Shown: positions 1 to 6,534 of the stretch, piece by piece
Layout of the letters: each line of letters opens with the position of its first letter
How positions within the stretch are numbered: position 1 is the first letter of the stretch
DNA from: Clostridiales bacterium
GTDB taxonomy: Bacteria; Bacillota; Clostridia; Lachnospirales; Lachnospiraceae
Direction of reading: 5' to 3'
NCBI GenBank assembly: GCA_018372435.1
Contig: JAHAJA010000046.1
Location: forward strand, 1 to 28,639
Length of the DNA stretch: 28,639 nt
Made by a program: the position numbers and the translations under genes
The notes under the pieces: generated by a model
What the model was told of the DNA's origin: nothing
Database searches by the model: none
What the model saw: the letters and a program-made list of their open reading frames with translations, nothing else

Positions 1-129
1 CATCTTCGAGAGCATGGTCAGGACTTTCCGTCTGATTTGCGTAATTTGAGTGACTTCCATTTGATACCCCTTCATCATATGTTTAAAATCTATGGACACT
101 ATGATATCATACTTCAGCTAAAAAAATAA
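1..129 (+). CDS. C-terminal end of an unrecognised protein (partial)
   Basis: A frame is open from the first base to a TAA at 127-129 and gives 42 residues ending in DIILQLKK. Third positions are AT-rich like the rest of the window, which favours a real coding end over chance. The other two plus frames are closed by stops within about 50 bases. I do not recognise the family. A competing reading exists on the minus strand: an ATG at about 80 with an AAGGGG ribosome-binding-like sequence could start a gene running off the left edge, beginning MEVTQITQIRRKV. Its codons (gtc, ctc, cgg, tcg) fit this genome less well. Only the sequence to the left can decide. Confidence 0.35.
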   Translation, partial: HLREHGQDFPSDLRNLSDFHLIPLHHMFKIYGHYDIILQLKK

Positions 130-193
130 GCCTCAAAACCATAAAATCCTCGTAAAAATGCTACAAAATTTACAAATTAATAGTCATTATTGC

Positions 194-367
194 CTATCCA
201 TTGTTAGAATTATTTGAACCATTGTGACTAAATACACTAATTCCTTTTTGGAATGGAGAGAAGATAAATCCAGCAACGATCCCTACTAATGTTGCAGAGA
301 GAATAACGAGGAATTTTTCTTCTTTTGTCCAAGAACGATTTAAGAATTCAGTAATACATTGTTTCAT
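194..367 (-). CDS. small single-pass membrane protein, 57 aa
   Basis: The ATG at 367-365 is preceded by TGGAGGTAGCAAT, an excellent ribosome binding site, and the frame ends at TAG (194-196). The product starts MKQCITEFLNRSWTKEEKF, followed by one hydrophobic segment at about residues 19-38 (FLVILSATLVGIVAGFIFSP) and a short tail rich in Ser and Asn. A short charged N-terminus, a single helix and a polar tail suggest a small inner-membrane protein. I recognise no family and assign no function. It has its own promoter-like sequence just upstream (414-442), so it is probably transcribed separately from the DUF1284 gene. Confidence 0.75.
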   Translation of the reverse strand: MKQCITEFLNRSWTKEEKFLVILSATLVGIVAGFIFSPFQKGISVFSHNGSNNSNNG

Positions 368-413
368 ATTGCTACCTCCACTATGTTCTGTTTATGTTTA
401 TGAATATATAGAT

Positions 414-442
414 ATTCTATCCTTAAAAACCAGAAAATACAA
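414..442 (-). promoter_or_regulatory. sigma-A-type promoter for the 57-aa membrane protein gene
   Basis: Reading the minus strand, TTGTAT (442-437) is followed after exactly 17 bases by TAGAAT (419-414). The start codon lies about 47 bases further on. The -10 matches the consensus at 5 of 6 positions; the -35 is weaker. Confidence 0.5.
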
Positions 443-521
443 GATAGTTTATAATTATTCTGAATTTTGTGTTGTAGTTTTATAGCTATTAAGCTTCGAT
501 ATATACACCCTGATCAGCAAC

Positions 522-896
522 TTATTTGTTACAAATCGAATACCATTCACAATCACTACATATGGAGGGTTGAAGATCCTTCGCTATTATCATATCTTTC
601 ACTAACTGTAAAAACTCTTGTATGCTTAGTACCTGTCCAGAGTTTATATCACAATAGGACAGTACTTTCTCATCAAATCGATTTACTTTCTTATAGGAAA
701 TACATTCAGAATCTATATTGTTAGGACAGGAACTACATAATACATCCACAGCTGTATGCAATTGAATTACCATCCTGGGGTTTCGTTGTATTTGATTAAT
801 CAATGCATCCATCTTTTTCTTAAATTCTTCATTATATCCTTTTCCTTCATAGAATTGAATGCAAAGCCCGTGGTGTGGGCGTAGAAGTGTTTTCAT
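522..896 (-). CDS. DUF1284 family cysteine-rich protein
   Basis: The 124-residue product opens with MKTLLRPHHGLCIQFYEGKG, the RPHH-LCIQF-EGKGY signature of DUF1284 proteins. It contains several cysteines in metal-ligand spacing: a CxxC near residues 54-57 followed by further cysteines, and CxxC-x5-C at the C-terminus (CSDCEWYSIC). An iron-sulfur or zinc site is plausible but is inference; the biochemical role is not known to me. The start is fixed by GGAGGCAATATAATG. Its ATG overlaps the TAA of bioY by one base, so the two genes are translationally close and almost certainly co-transcribed. The pairing suggests, but does not show, a link to biotin or another cofactor. Confidence 0.85.
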   Translation of the reverse strand: MKTLLRPHHGLCIQFYEGKGYNEEFKKKMDALINQIQRNPRMVIQLHTAVDVLCSSCPNNIDSECISYKKVNRFDEKVLSYCDINSGQVLSIQEFLQLVKDMIIAKDLQPSICSDCEWYSICNK

Positions 897-1441
897 TATA
901 TTGCCTCCGAACGCATTAAATCAGGCAATGATAGTCGTAATCGAATAGTTAATGCTGTCGCGAGAATAATCTTAACTACATCACCTGGTAAGAAAGGAAT
1001 AACGCAATATGTCATAGATGCTGCTAGTGAATTACCTGTTATGTACATAAACCATGTTGTTCCTACAATATAACAAGCAGTTAAGCCAACTACCATAGCG
1101 ATTACTAGGGTGCACCAACTATAACCACACTTCTTAGTTATAAGTCCTACAATTAATGTGGCTACTATATAGCCTATAATATAACCACCCGTAGGTCCTG
1201 CTATTTTTCCAAAACCACCGGAAAATCCAGCAAAGATCGGAGCACCAATTCCACCTAATAACACGTAAGTAAGAACGGATAAAGTACCATACTTAGGACC
1301 AAGTATAGCGCCTGCAAGATAGATAGCAAACAAAGCAAGATTAATAGGAACCATCGGTAGTGGAATCTGTATCTGTGAGCAAATCGCAGTAAGAGCAACA
1401 AACATTGCACTAGTAGTTAAAACTTTTGTTTTCATATTCAT
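896..1441 (-). CDS. bioY: biotin transporter substrate-binding subunit BioY
   Basis: BioY is the membrane S-component that captures biotin. It works alone or with an energy-coupling factor (ECF) module, whose genes are not in this window. The 181-residue product has the family opening (TTSAMFVALTAICSQIQIPL followed by VPINLALFAIYLAG) and several hydrophobic helices, with the conserved GPTGGYIIGY loop near the middle. I place the start at the ATG preceded by AGAGAGGATATATATT; an ATG two codons later is possible. A longer reading to 1498 would begin inside the operator and has no ribosome binding site. The promoter at 1500-1528 and a BirA-type operator directly after it indicate repression when biotin is sufficient. 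It forms an operon with the DUF1284 gene. Confidence 0.95.
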   Translation of the reverse strand: MNMKTKVLTTSAMFVALTAICSQIQIPLPMVPINLALFAIYLAGAILGPKYGTLSVLTYVLLGGIGAPIFAGFSGGFGKIAGPTGGYIIGYIVATLIVGLITKKCGYSWCTLVIAMVVGLTACYIVGTTWFMYITGNSLAASMTYCVIPFLPGDVVKIILATALTIRLRLSLPDLMRSEAI

Positions 1442-1466
1442 AATATATATCCTCTCTACAATTCTT

Positions 1467-1499
1467 ATTGTTAACTTAATACACATATGAGTTAACATT
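1467..1499 (-). promoter_or_regulatory. BirA (biotin repressor) operator of bioY
   Basis: The sequence TTGTTAAC, 15 bases, GTTAACAT is a perfect 7-bp inverted repeat (TGTTAAC/GTTAACA). It matches the known Firmicute BirA operator pattern, TTGTTAAC then about 14-16 bases then GTTAACAA. It begins one base downstream of the -10 box and covers the expected transcription start, so bound BirA-biotinyl-AMP would block initiation. Confidence 0.85.
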
Positions 1500-1528
1500 A
1501 GTATAATAGCTTGTCATGCATATGTCAA
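1500..1528 (-). promoter_or_regulatory. bioY promoter
   Basis: On the minus strand a perfect TTGACA (1528-1523) is followed by a 17-base spacer and TATACT (1505-1500). This is the strongest sigma-A-like promoter in the window. It sits immediately upstream of the BirA operator. Confidence 0.8.
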
Positions 1529-1552
1529 CCATTATATATATTTGGTTGACAT
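1522..1552. repeat. 10-bp inverted repeat overlapping the bioY -35 box
   Basis: ATGTCAACCA and TGGTTGACAT are perfect inverted copies separated by 11 AT-only bases. Each arm contains TTGACA on one strand. The same GTCAACC/GGTTGAC core recurs in the hairpin at 2010-2053, about 500 bases away, on the far side of the decayed coding region. Confidence 0.6.
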
Positions 1553-1580
1553 TAGTTTTCTTAAGTTAAGAACTAGGTGA

Positions 1581-1724
1581 GCACCTTGGTATCGAGGCTG
1601 TATCCTTAGGTTAATTAAACCATACGTTGATGGTTTTGCAGCTACACTTGCCAATGTTATAAATATAGTAATACAGGTTGTAATCAATTACCCAATGATG
1701 AAATTAGATATAATGAAAAAATAA
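1581..1724 (+). pseudogene. possible decayed C-terminal fragment of a membrane protein
   Basis: The frame is open from just after a TGA at 1578-1580 to a TAA at 1722-1724. Its translation includes LIKPYVDGFAATLANVINI and ends in a hydrophobic stretch followed by MMKLDIMKK. The composition looks coding, but there is no start with a ribosome binding site and the frame is only 47 codons. It overlaps the start of the next fragment in another frame. I cannot name the family; chance cannot be excluded. Confidence 0.3.
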
Positions 1725-1990
1725 TACTAAAAATTAGAGATAGAAAATTAAGAAATTATATGGTTAAATATTTAGCTATGATGATGATCATTAGTTTTGT
1801 ATTCCTAATTAAATCAGGTACAGAAGAGAATTTAGAGAAAAAACAAGAGCTATGGGATTATTTGAAAAATTATGATAAGGATTTATATAAAGAAGTAAAT
1901 TCCTTATTAATTGCAAAATCAATGAAATTACCGAGCAAATCAGAACGTAAAATTATTATTATGGGATATAAATTATCAAGAAAAATCTAA
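1685..1990 (+). pseudogene. remnant of a family-2 glycosyltransferase, C-terminal region only
   Basis: The frame closes at a TAA (1988-1990), and an in-frame TGA at 1628 closes it upstream. The translation carries RKLRNYMVKYLAMMMIISFV, then ELWDYLKNYDKDLYKEVNS and PSKSERKIIIMGYKLSRKI. From memory this matches the C-terminal tail of family-2 glycosyltransferases found in Firmicute polysaccharide loci. The catalytic GT-A domain is missing. The internal ATG at 1760 has no ribosome binding site, so expression as a 76-residue protein is doubtful. It is best read as a relic of a glycan gene lost from this spot. Confidence 0.55.
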
Positions 1991-2009
1991 TGAATTTGGC
2001 TAATTAAAT

Positions 2010-2053
2010 AAAGCATTTGTCAACCTATATTAACAATGGTTGACAAATGCTTT
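2010..2053 (-). terminator. intrinsic terminator of the PurF-like gene, possibly bidirectional
   Basis: A perfect 16-bp inverted repeat (AAAGCATTTGTCAACC and its complement) encloses a 12-base loop, three bases after the stop of the PurF-like gene. On the minus strand it runs into TTTATTTAATT. On the plus strand it is followed by GTTTTAT, so it may also end transcription from the decayed region. Confidence 0.8.
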
Positions 2054-2056
2054 GTT

Positions 2057-3463
2057 TTATTCTTGTCCGTTCCAACAATACGTACATAACTTACATGGTT
2101 CAATACCAACGGACTCAATCATATCGTCAAGGCGATGATACCTTAGAGAAGTAAAGTTAAGCTGATTACGGATTTCTTCAAGCATAGCTTGGTAACGATC
2201 CGATTCTGGGTTCGCATATTCTTCAAGTGTCTTCTTCTCTACAGTATCTCCTTCGTTCTTAGCTATAATTCTACGTGTAATTAAATCCATCTCTGAAGTG
2301 GAACGAGAGAAGTTAAGATATTTACAGCCGTATAGAAGAGGAGGACAGGCTGGTCGAATATGAACCTCCTTGGCACCACTTTGATATAAGAATTCAGTAG
2401 TTTCTCTTAGTTGCGTTCCACGAACAATGGAATCATCTATCAAAAGTAAGCTTTGGTTTTGAATTAAATCATGCACAGGTATTAGTTTCATCTTAGCAAT
2501 TAAATTACGTTTGCTTTGAATGGTAGGCATGAAAGAACGTGGCCAAGTTGGAGTGTATTTAATAAAAGGTCTTGAGAATGGAATACCCGATGCATTGGCA
2601 TAACCAATTGCATGAGCAGTACCAGAATCAGGTACACCAGCAACGATATCTGGTTTAACATTATCGCGACTAGCAAGTTTTTCTCCACAATTGTAACGCA
2701 TCTTCTCAACACTGATTCCTTCATAGGAGGAAGAAGGATATCCATAATATATCCATAAGAATGTACAGATTTTCATATCTTTACCAGGCTGACGTAATGT
2801 CTGTACGCCTTCAGGGGTAAGCACTACAATTTCACCAGGTCCTAATTCCTTATATTCCGTATAACCTAGGTTAAGATATGCAAAACTTTCAAAAGAAGCA
2901 CAGAAGGAATCAGACTTCTTACCAATCGATATTGGAGTTCTACCGTATCGATCTCTTGCTGCAAAGATTCCTTTTGGAGTCATTATCATTAGTGTCATAG
3001 ATCCTTCTATTAATTCTTGCGCATATTGAATACCGTCAACAAGATGTTCTTTTTGATTAATTAGAGCGGCTACTAGTTCAGTAGGATTAATATCACCACC
3101 ACTCATTTCTAAGAAATGTGAATGTCCTGTAGCAAAGACACGCTTTATGATTTCTTCTGTATTATTAATTTTTCCTATCGTAGAAATTGCATATGTACCG
3201 TGATGGGAACGTACAATTAACGGTTGTGGTTCATAATCAGATATACAACCGATACCAAGGTTACCTTTCATCGAATTCACATCTTTCTCAAACTTAGTTC
3301 GAAAAGGTGAATTCTCGATATTATGAATTGCACGGTCAAATCCTTTCTCGCCGTATACCGCCATACCGCCTCTTCTTGTTCCAAGATGAGAGTGATAATC
3401 TGTTCCGAAGAATAGATCAAACACACAATCTGATTTTGATGCAACGCCAAAAAATCCGCCCAT
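2057..3463 (-). CDS. amidophosphoribosyltransferase-like protein (PurF paralogue) lacking the catalytic N-terminal cysteine
   Basis: PurF makes 5-phosphoribosylamine from PRPP and glutamine. The 468 residues follow PurF layout: an N-terminal glutamine-amidotransferase fold (about 1-230) and a phosphoribosyltransferase domain with the PRPP loop LLLIDDSIVRGTQ near residue 345. The four cysteines that bind 4Fe-4S in Bacillus PurF appear conserved (CTFLW about 232, YGCKY about 379, CKLC about 458 and 461). However, the protein starts MGGFFGVASK: the position of the nucleophile Cys (MCGIxG) is Gly. The start is certain because GGAGGTTATT precedes this ATG. Glutaminase activity should therefore be absent; an ammonia-dependent, different-substrate or regulatory role is inference. 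It lies between two terminators and is transcribed alone behind a structured leader. Confidence 0.88.
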   Translation of the reverse strand: MGGFFGVASKSDCVFDLFFGTDYHSHLGTRRGGMAVYGEKGFDRAIHNIENSPFRTKFEKDVNSMKGNLGIGCISDYEPQPLIVRSHHGTYAISTIGKINNTEEIIKRVFATGHSHFLEMSGGDINPTELVAALINQKEHLVDGIQYAQELIEGSMTLMIMTPKGIFAARDRYGRTPISIGKKSDSFCASFESFAYLNLGYTEYKELGPGEIVVLTPEGVQTLRQPGKDMKICTFLWIYYGYPSSSYEGISVEKMRYNCGEKLASRDNVKPDIVAGVPDSGTAHAIGYANASGIPFSRPFIKYTPTWPRSFMPTIQSKRNLIAKMKLIPVHDLIQNQSLLLIDDSIVRGTQLRETTEFLYQSGAKEVHIRPACPPLLYGCKYLNFSRSTSEMDLITRRIIAKNEGDTVEKKTLEEYANPESDRYQAMLEEIRNQLNFTSLRYHRLDDMIESVGIEPCKLCTYCWNGQE

Positions 3464-3490
3464 AATAACCTCCGATTATTAATATATGAC

Positions 3491-3558
3491 TTAAACTTCG
3501 CACTTGAAGATTTCAAGGTGTAGCTAACTGCTATAAGTTTTTTATGTGCGAAGTTTGA
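3491..3558 (-). promoter_or_regulatory. structured leader (candidate cis-regulatory RNA) of the PurF-like gene
   Basis: An 11-bp perfect stem (AAACTTCGCAC at 3493-3503 with GTGCGAAGTTT at 3546-3556) encloses 42 bases. These can form two inner hairpins on the minus strand: UAGC/GCUA, and CUUGAA/UUCAAG with a 3-base loop. The result is a three-way junction ending about 20 bases before the GGAGG of the PurF-like gene. There is no U-tract, so a plain terminator is unlikely. I do not recognise a known riboswitch class; it lacks the purine riboswitch core. Confidence 0.5.
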
Positions 3559-3619
3559 GTATATAATTTTGTTAGTAATTAATAGTCTTAATAATATAAT
3601 GTTTTTCGTTTACAATCCT

Positions 3620-3648
3620 ATTCTATTAAATATAGCCGCTAAAAACAA
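3620..3648 (-). promoter_or_regulatory. tentative promoter of the PurF-like gene
   Basis: On the minus strand TTGTTT (3648-3643) is followed by 17 bases and TAGAAT (3625-3620). The leader from here to the start codon would be about 150 bases and would include the three-way junction. The rest of the 370-base gap between this gene and glmS is AT-rich and holds only the glmS terminator. Confidence 0.4.
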
Positions 3649-3768
3649 TGCTTATATAAGAATATACTAATAAATCATAAAATATATTAGCCTTACTTAT
3701 ATAATGCTATTTTCTTGTAAGACTTCAATTATGTGTTTTAATTTCATACACTGTACTTAAATTAGAAA

Positions 3769-3808
3769 AAGAGTAGAGGAAAATCAAATTCTATTTTCCT
3801 CTACTCTT
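3769..3808 (-). terminator. intrinsic terminator of glmS
   Basis: A perfect 16-bp inverted repeat (AAGAGTAGAGGAAAAT and its complement) with an 8-base loop lies about 25 bases after the glmS stop. On the minus strand it is followed by TTTCTAATTT. Confidence 0.9.
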
Positions 3809-3834
3809 AAAAAACATCTATATTTAATTATTTG

Positions 3835-5655
3835 TTATTCTACAGTTACAGATTTTGCAAGATTTCTTGGTTGGTCAACATTAAGTCCACGATGAACAGA
3901 CGTGTAATAAGCAATTAGTTGTAATACTACAGCTGCGGTGAAAGGAGCAAATTGATCGTCTGTCTTAGGCAGAACGATATGGTGAGCACATAGATCATCA
4001 TCAACTGGCATTTCACCATTGGTAATCAGTATAACCATAGCACCTCTTGCACGTACTTCACGAATGTTCGAAATCATCTTAGCATATACTTTTTCTTGTG
4101 TTGCTAGTGCAATAACTGGTACATCATCTGTTACAAGTGATAGCGTACCGTGCTTTAACTCACCAGCTGCATATGCTTCGGAATGGATATAACTAATTTC
4201 TTTTAATTTGATAGAACCTTCACATGATAAAGGATAATCAAGGCCTCTTCCAATGAAGAATAGATCTTCAACACTTGTAAGGCATTCACTGATTTTTTCG
4301 ATTTGTTTATCTAAGTCGATAGTAGTGGCAACCGCTTTAATAGTATCTTGTAGTTGTTTTAAGTAATCTTCACAAGCTTCTTTGCTAATTGTTCCTCGAA
4401 TCGTAGCAAATTTGAAAGCAATCATATAGATACTAGATAATTGAACCATATAAGCTTTCGTGCTAGCAACGGCTATTTCTGGACCTGCGTGTGTATAGAA
4501 AACATAATCACTTTCGCGAGCAATAGAAGAACCTTTTACATTAACAATTGATAATGTTTTACAACCAGCTTCTTTTGATAGTCGAAGAGCAGCAAGAGTA
4601 TCAGCAGTTTCTCCAGATTGAGAAATGGTAATTACTAATGTATTCTTATCAAGAATTGGATCGTTATAACGGAATTCAGATGCAATTTCAACTGTTACTG
4701 GTATACGTAATAATTTTTCAAACATTACTTTACCAATAAGACCAGCATGCATAGCAGTACCGCATCCAATAATAATGACACGATTAATATCTGTGAATAC
4801 ATCGTCAGCGATTCCATCTTCTTTAAAATCTAACATTCCGTTCTTTACACGAGGAGTAATTGTATTGTGTAAAGCATCTGGTTGTTCGTGAATCTCTTTT
4901 AACATATAGTGAGGATATCCACCTTTTTTAGCAGAAGTAATATCCCAGTCTACATGCAAGATTTTAGGCTCAACTACAGTGCTATCTAGAGCAGTAACTT
5001 CAATTTGAGAACCATCTAATTTAGCAATATGATGTTCTGGTAATACGAAGTAATCTTTTGAGTATTTGATTAATGCTACCATGTCAGAAGCAATGATAGA
5101 ACCTTGCTCAGATTGGCAAGCTACAAGAGGACTACCATTACGAATTGCATAGATAACACCTGGTTGATCATGGAAAAGTATACAAAAACCATATGCTCCA
5201 TCGAGAATATCAGAAGCTTTACGGAGGGCTTCGTAGGCATCTCCAGTATATAGACTGTCAATTACCATAGCAGCAATTTCAGAATCAGTTTGAGATACAG
5301 GGAACTTTCCTTCTTTTGCAAATTCTTTCTCTAATTCATGATAATTTTCAATGATACCATTATGGATTAAAGTAACCTTACCGAAGGTATGTGGATGGCA
5401 GTTAGTATCTGACACTCCACCATGTGTTGCCCATCTAGTATGACCAATTCCACAAGTCGTATCTTTATCTACTGAAGAAGCAACTTTTTCAATAAGATTA
5501 GAAACTTTACCAGTAGTTTTAATCGTGCGAATGGTATCATTTTGAAAGAAAGCGATACCAGCGCTATCATATCCTCTATATTCTAATTCACTAAGACCAT
5601 TTAACATTACTTCAGTAGCATCAAGATTTCCAGTAAAACCAATAATTCCGCACAT
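3835..5655 (-). CDS. glmS: glutamine--fructose-6-phosphate aminotransferase (isomerizing)
   Basis: GlmS converts fructose-6-phosphate and glutamine to glucosamine-6-phosphate, the entry step to UDP-GlcNAc and cell-wall synthesis. The 606-residue length is usual. It begins MCGIIGFTG with the nucleophile Cys2, followed by the amidotransferase domain (about 1-215; GIGHTRWATHG and DSEIAA motifs). Two SIS sugar-isomerase domains follow (about 290-420, with SQSGETADT, and 460-590). The C-terminus NLAKSVTVE is the conserved GlmS tail. AAGGAGAATGAATT precedes the ATG. The mRNA carries a glmS ribozyme at 5968-6113, so glucosamine-6-phosphate should trigger self-cleavage and lower expression. It is transcribed alone and ends in a strong terminator. 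Confidence 0.98.
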   Translation of the reverse strand: MCGIIGFTGNLDATEVMLNGLSELEYRGYDSAGIAFFQNDTIRTIKTTGKVSNLIEKVASSVDKDTTCGIGHTRWATHGGVSDTNCHPHTFGKVTLIHNGIIENYHELEKEFAKEGKFPVSQTDSEIAAMVIDSLYTGDAYEALRKASDILDGAYGFCILFHDQPGVIYAIRNGSPLVACQSEQGSIIASDMVALIKYSKDYFVLPEHHIAKLDGSQIEVTALDSTVVEPKILHVDWDITSAKKGGYPHYMLKEIHEQPDALHNTITPRVKNGMLDFKEDGIADDVFTDINRVIIIGCGTAMHAGLIGKVMFEKLLRIPVTVEIASEFRYNDPILDKNTLVITISQSGETADTLAALRLSKEAGCKTLSIVNVKGSSIARESDYVFYTHAGPEIAVASTKAYMVQLSSIYMIAFKFATIRGTISKEACEDYLKQLQDTIKAVATTIDLDKQIEKISECLTSVEDLFFIGRGLDYPLSCEGSIKLKEISYIHSEAYAAGELKHGTLSLVTDDVPVIALATQEKVYAKMISNIREVRARGAMVILITNGEMPVDDDLCAHHIVLPKTDDQFAPFTAAVVLQLIAYYTSVHRGLNVDQPRNLAKSVTVE

Positions 5656-5887
5656 AATTCATTCTCCTTTATATTACAAATAATATGGGTCAATTGCGAA
5701 ATTCTTTTCCATGTCTACAACATATCTGTGTTTTAGGGCAGCATATTGCAACTCATTCATACACATGGATATGTTTGTCGTCATTACAAAAAGATTCCAA
5801 TTGCCTAAACAATAATAATCAAAATAGGTATTTTTGCAGAATTTAAGTAAGACGATTGCTTTGATTCAGTACATAAAAGTCATAAAA

Positions 5888-5910
5888 CAAGATTCAATTC
5901 TTGAATCTTG
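5888..5910 (-). terminator. terminator-like hairpin inside the glmS leader
   Basis: CAAGATTCAA and its perfect complement flank a 3-base loop. On the minus strand the hairpin is followed by TTTTATG. It lies between the ribozyme and the start codon. The U-tract is short, so it may be a weak terminator, an attenuator or an RNA-stability element. Confidence 0.45.
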
Positions 5911-5967
5911 GAATTTTATATAGGAATCTAAGAAATAGTCTAAAAAAGACAACAAAAATAACAGCTT

Positions 5968-6113
5968 GGTTATACCTCTTTGTTCCCTGATTACTCAGGT
6001 ATTTAAAGATATATTACGCATCCAAGAATACGAAAAGGTCCCCGCCGAAGTTTCGAACACCTTTTACCTCGTTACCCTTTGCTTTTTCCGCCCAGACAAA
6101 GGTACATGGCGCT
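5968..6113 (-). ncRNA. glmS ribozyme (glucosamine-6-phosphate-activated self-cleaving riboswitch)
   Basis: The minus-strand RNA contains the family landmarks in order: the 5' AGCGCC that starts the core, CGGAAAAAG, AACGAGG, UUCGAAACUUCGGCGG and, near the 3' end, GAACAAAGAG. They follow the layout of the Bacillus anthracis ribozyme as I recall it. Cleavage is expected between the A opposite 6113 and the G opposite 6112. The 3' boundary is approximate. The 3' domain is closed by AUACCU/AGGUAU around a CCUG/CAGG hairpin. The core ends about 310 bases before the glmS ATG. That spacer holds the hairpin at 5888-5910 and a possible long-range stem pairing about 5721-5730 with 5762-5773. Confidence 0.95.
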
Positions 6114-6468
6114 AATTTTATCAAAATAGGATAGAATAGAATCTATAACACTAATTGAAGACATTTCTGTCAGATATTACATTCATATTTGGGCAATTAT
6201 TATATAGAATTATGTGTCTATGGATCCCCCCTCTAATTATTCTAATTAAACAATCTATACTATTAGTATATGAAAGTAGTAGCATAGTTGCAACACAGAA
6301 TATAAGTACAATTGCTAAATCTCTCGAATTATCCAACTCGCGAAAAGTTGCAATCTTCGTCAAATATAGCATGTTTTATTAGGTAAGTCAAGAAATTGAC
6401 TAATAGTTAACTGAAATGTAACAAACTAATGTAGGGGAGTAACATGCATGAAATTGTACCTATTGTGT
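6114..6468. other. gene-free stretch between the divergent glmS and miaA units
   Basis: About 355 bases lie between the ribozyme 5' end and the miaA promoter. The glmS promoter must lie in its left part, but I see no convincing -35/-10 pair. Overlapping open frames of 73-75 codons exist on both strands around 6151-6382. They lack ribosome binding sites and coding composition, so I treat them as chance. A small perfect hairpin, AGTCAA-gaaa-TTGACT, sits at 6386-6401. Confidence 0.5.
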
Positions 6469-6497
6469 TTGAAAATTAGCGAATTGTATGATACACT
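6469..6497 (+). promoter_or_regulatory. promoter of miaA
   Basis: TTGAAA (6469-6474) is followed by 17 bases and TACACT (6492-6497), 37 bases before the miaA start codon. The -35 matches the consensus at 5 of 6 positions; the -10 is moderate. Confidence 0.55.
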
Positions 6498-6534
6498 ACC
6501 ATAAATAAGGATAGAAATATTACTGGAGGTGCAT

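Noticed and set aside
467..724. 85-codon plus-strand frame
   Set aside because: It lies antisense to the DUF1284 gene, whose cysteine motifs and ribosome binding site are convincing.
1442..1498. Longer BioY start, 19 codons upstream
   Set aside because: It would begin inside the BirA operator and the transcription start region, and it lacks a ribosome binding site; AGAGAGG supports the ATG at 1441.
6151..6382. Overlapping open frames of 73-75 codons on both strands between glmS and miaA
   Set aside because: Neither has a ribosome binding site or coding-like composition, and they are antisense to each other in a region that should hold the glmS promoter.
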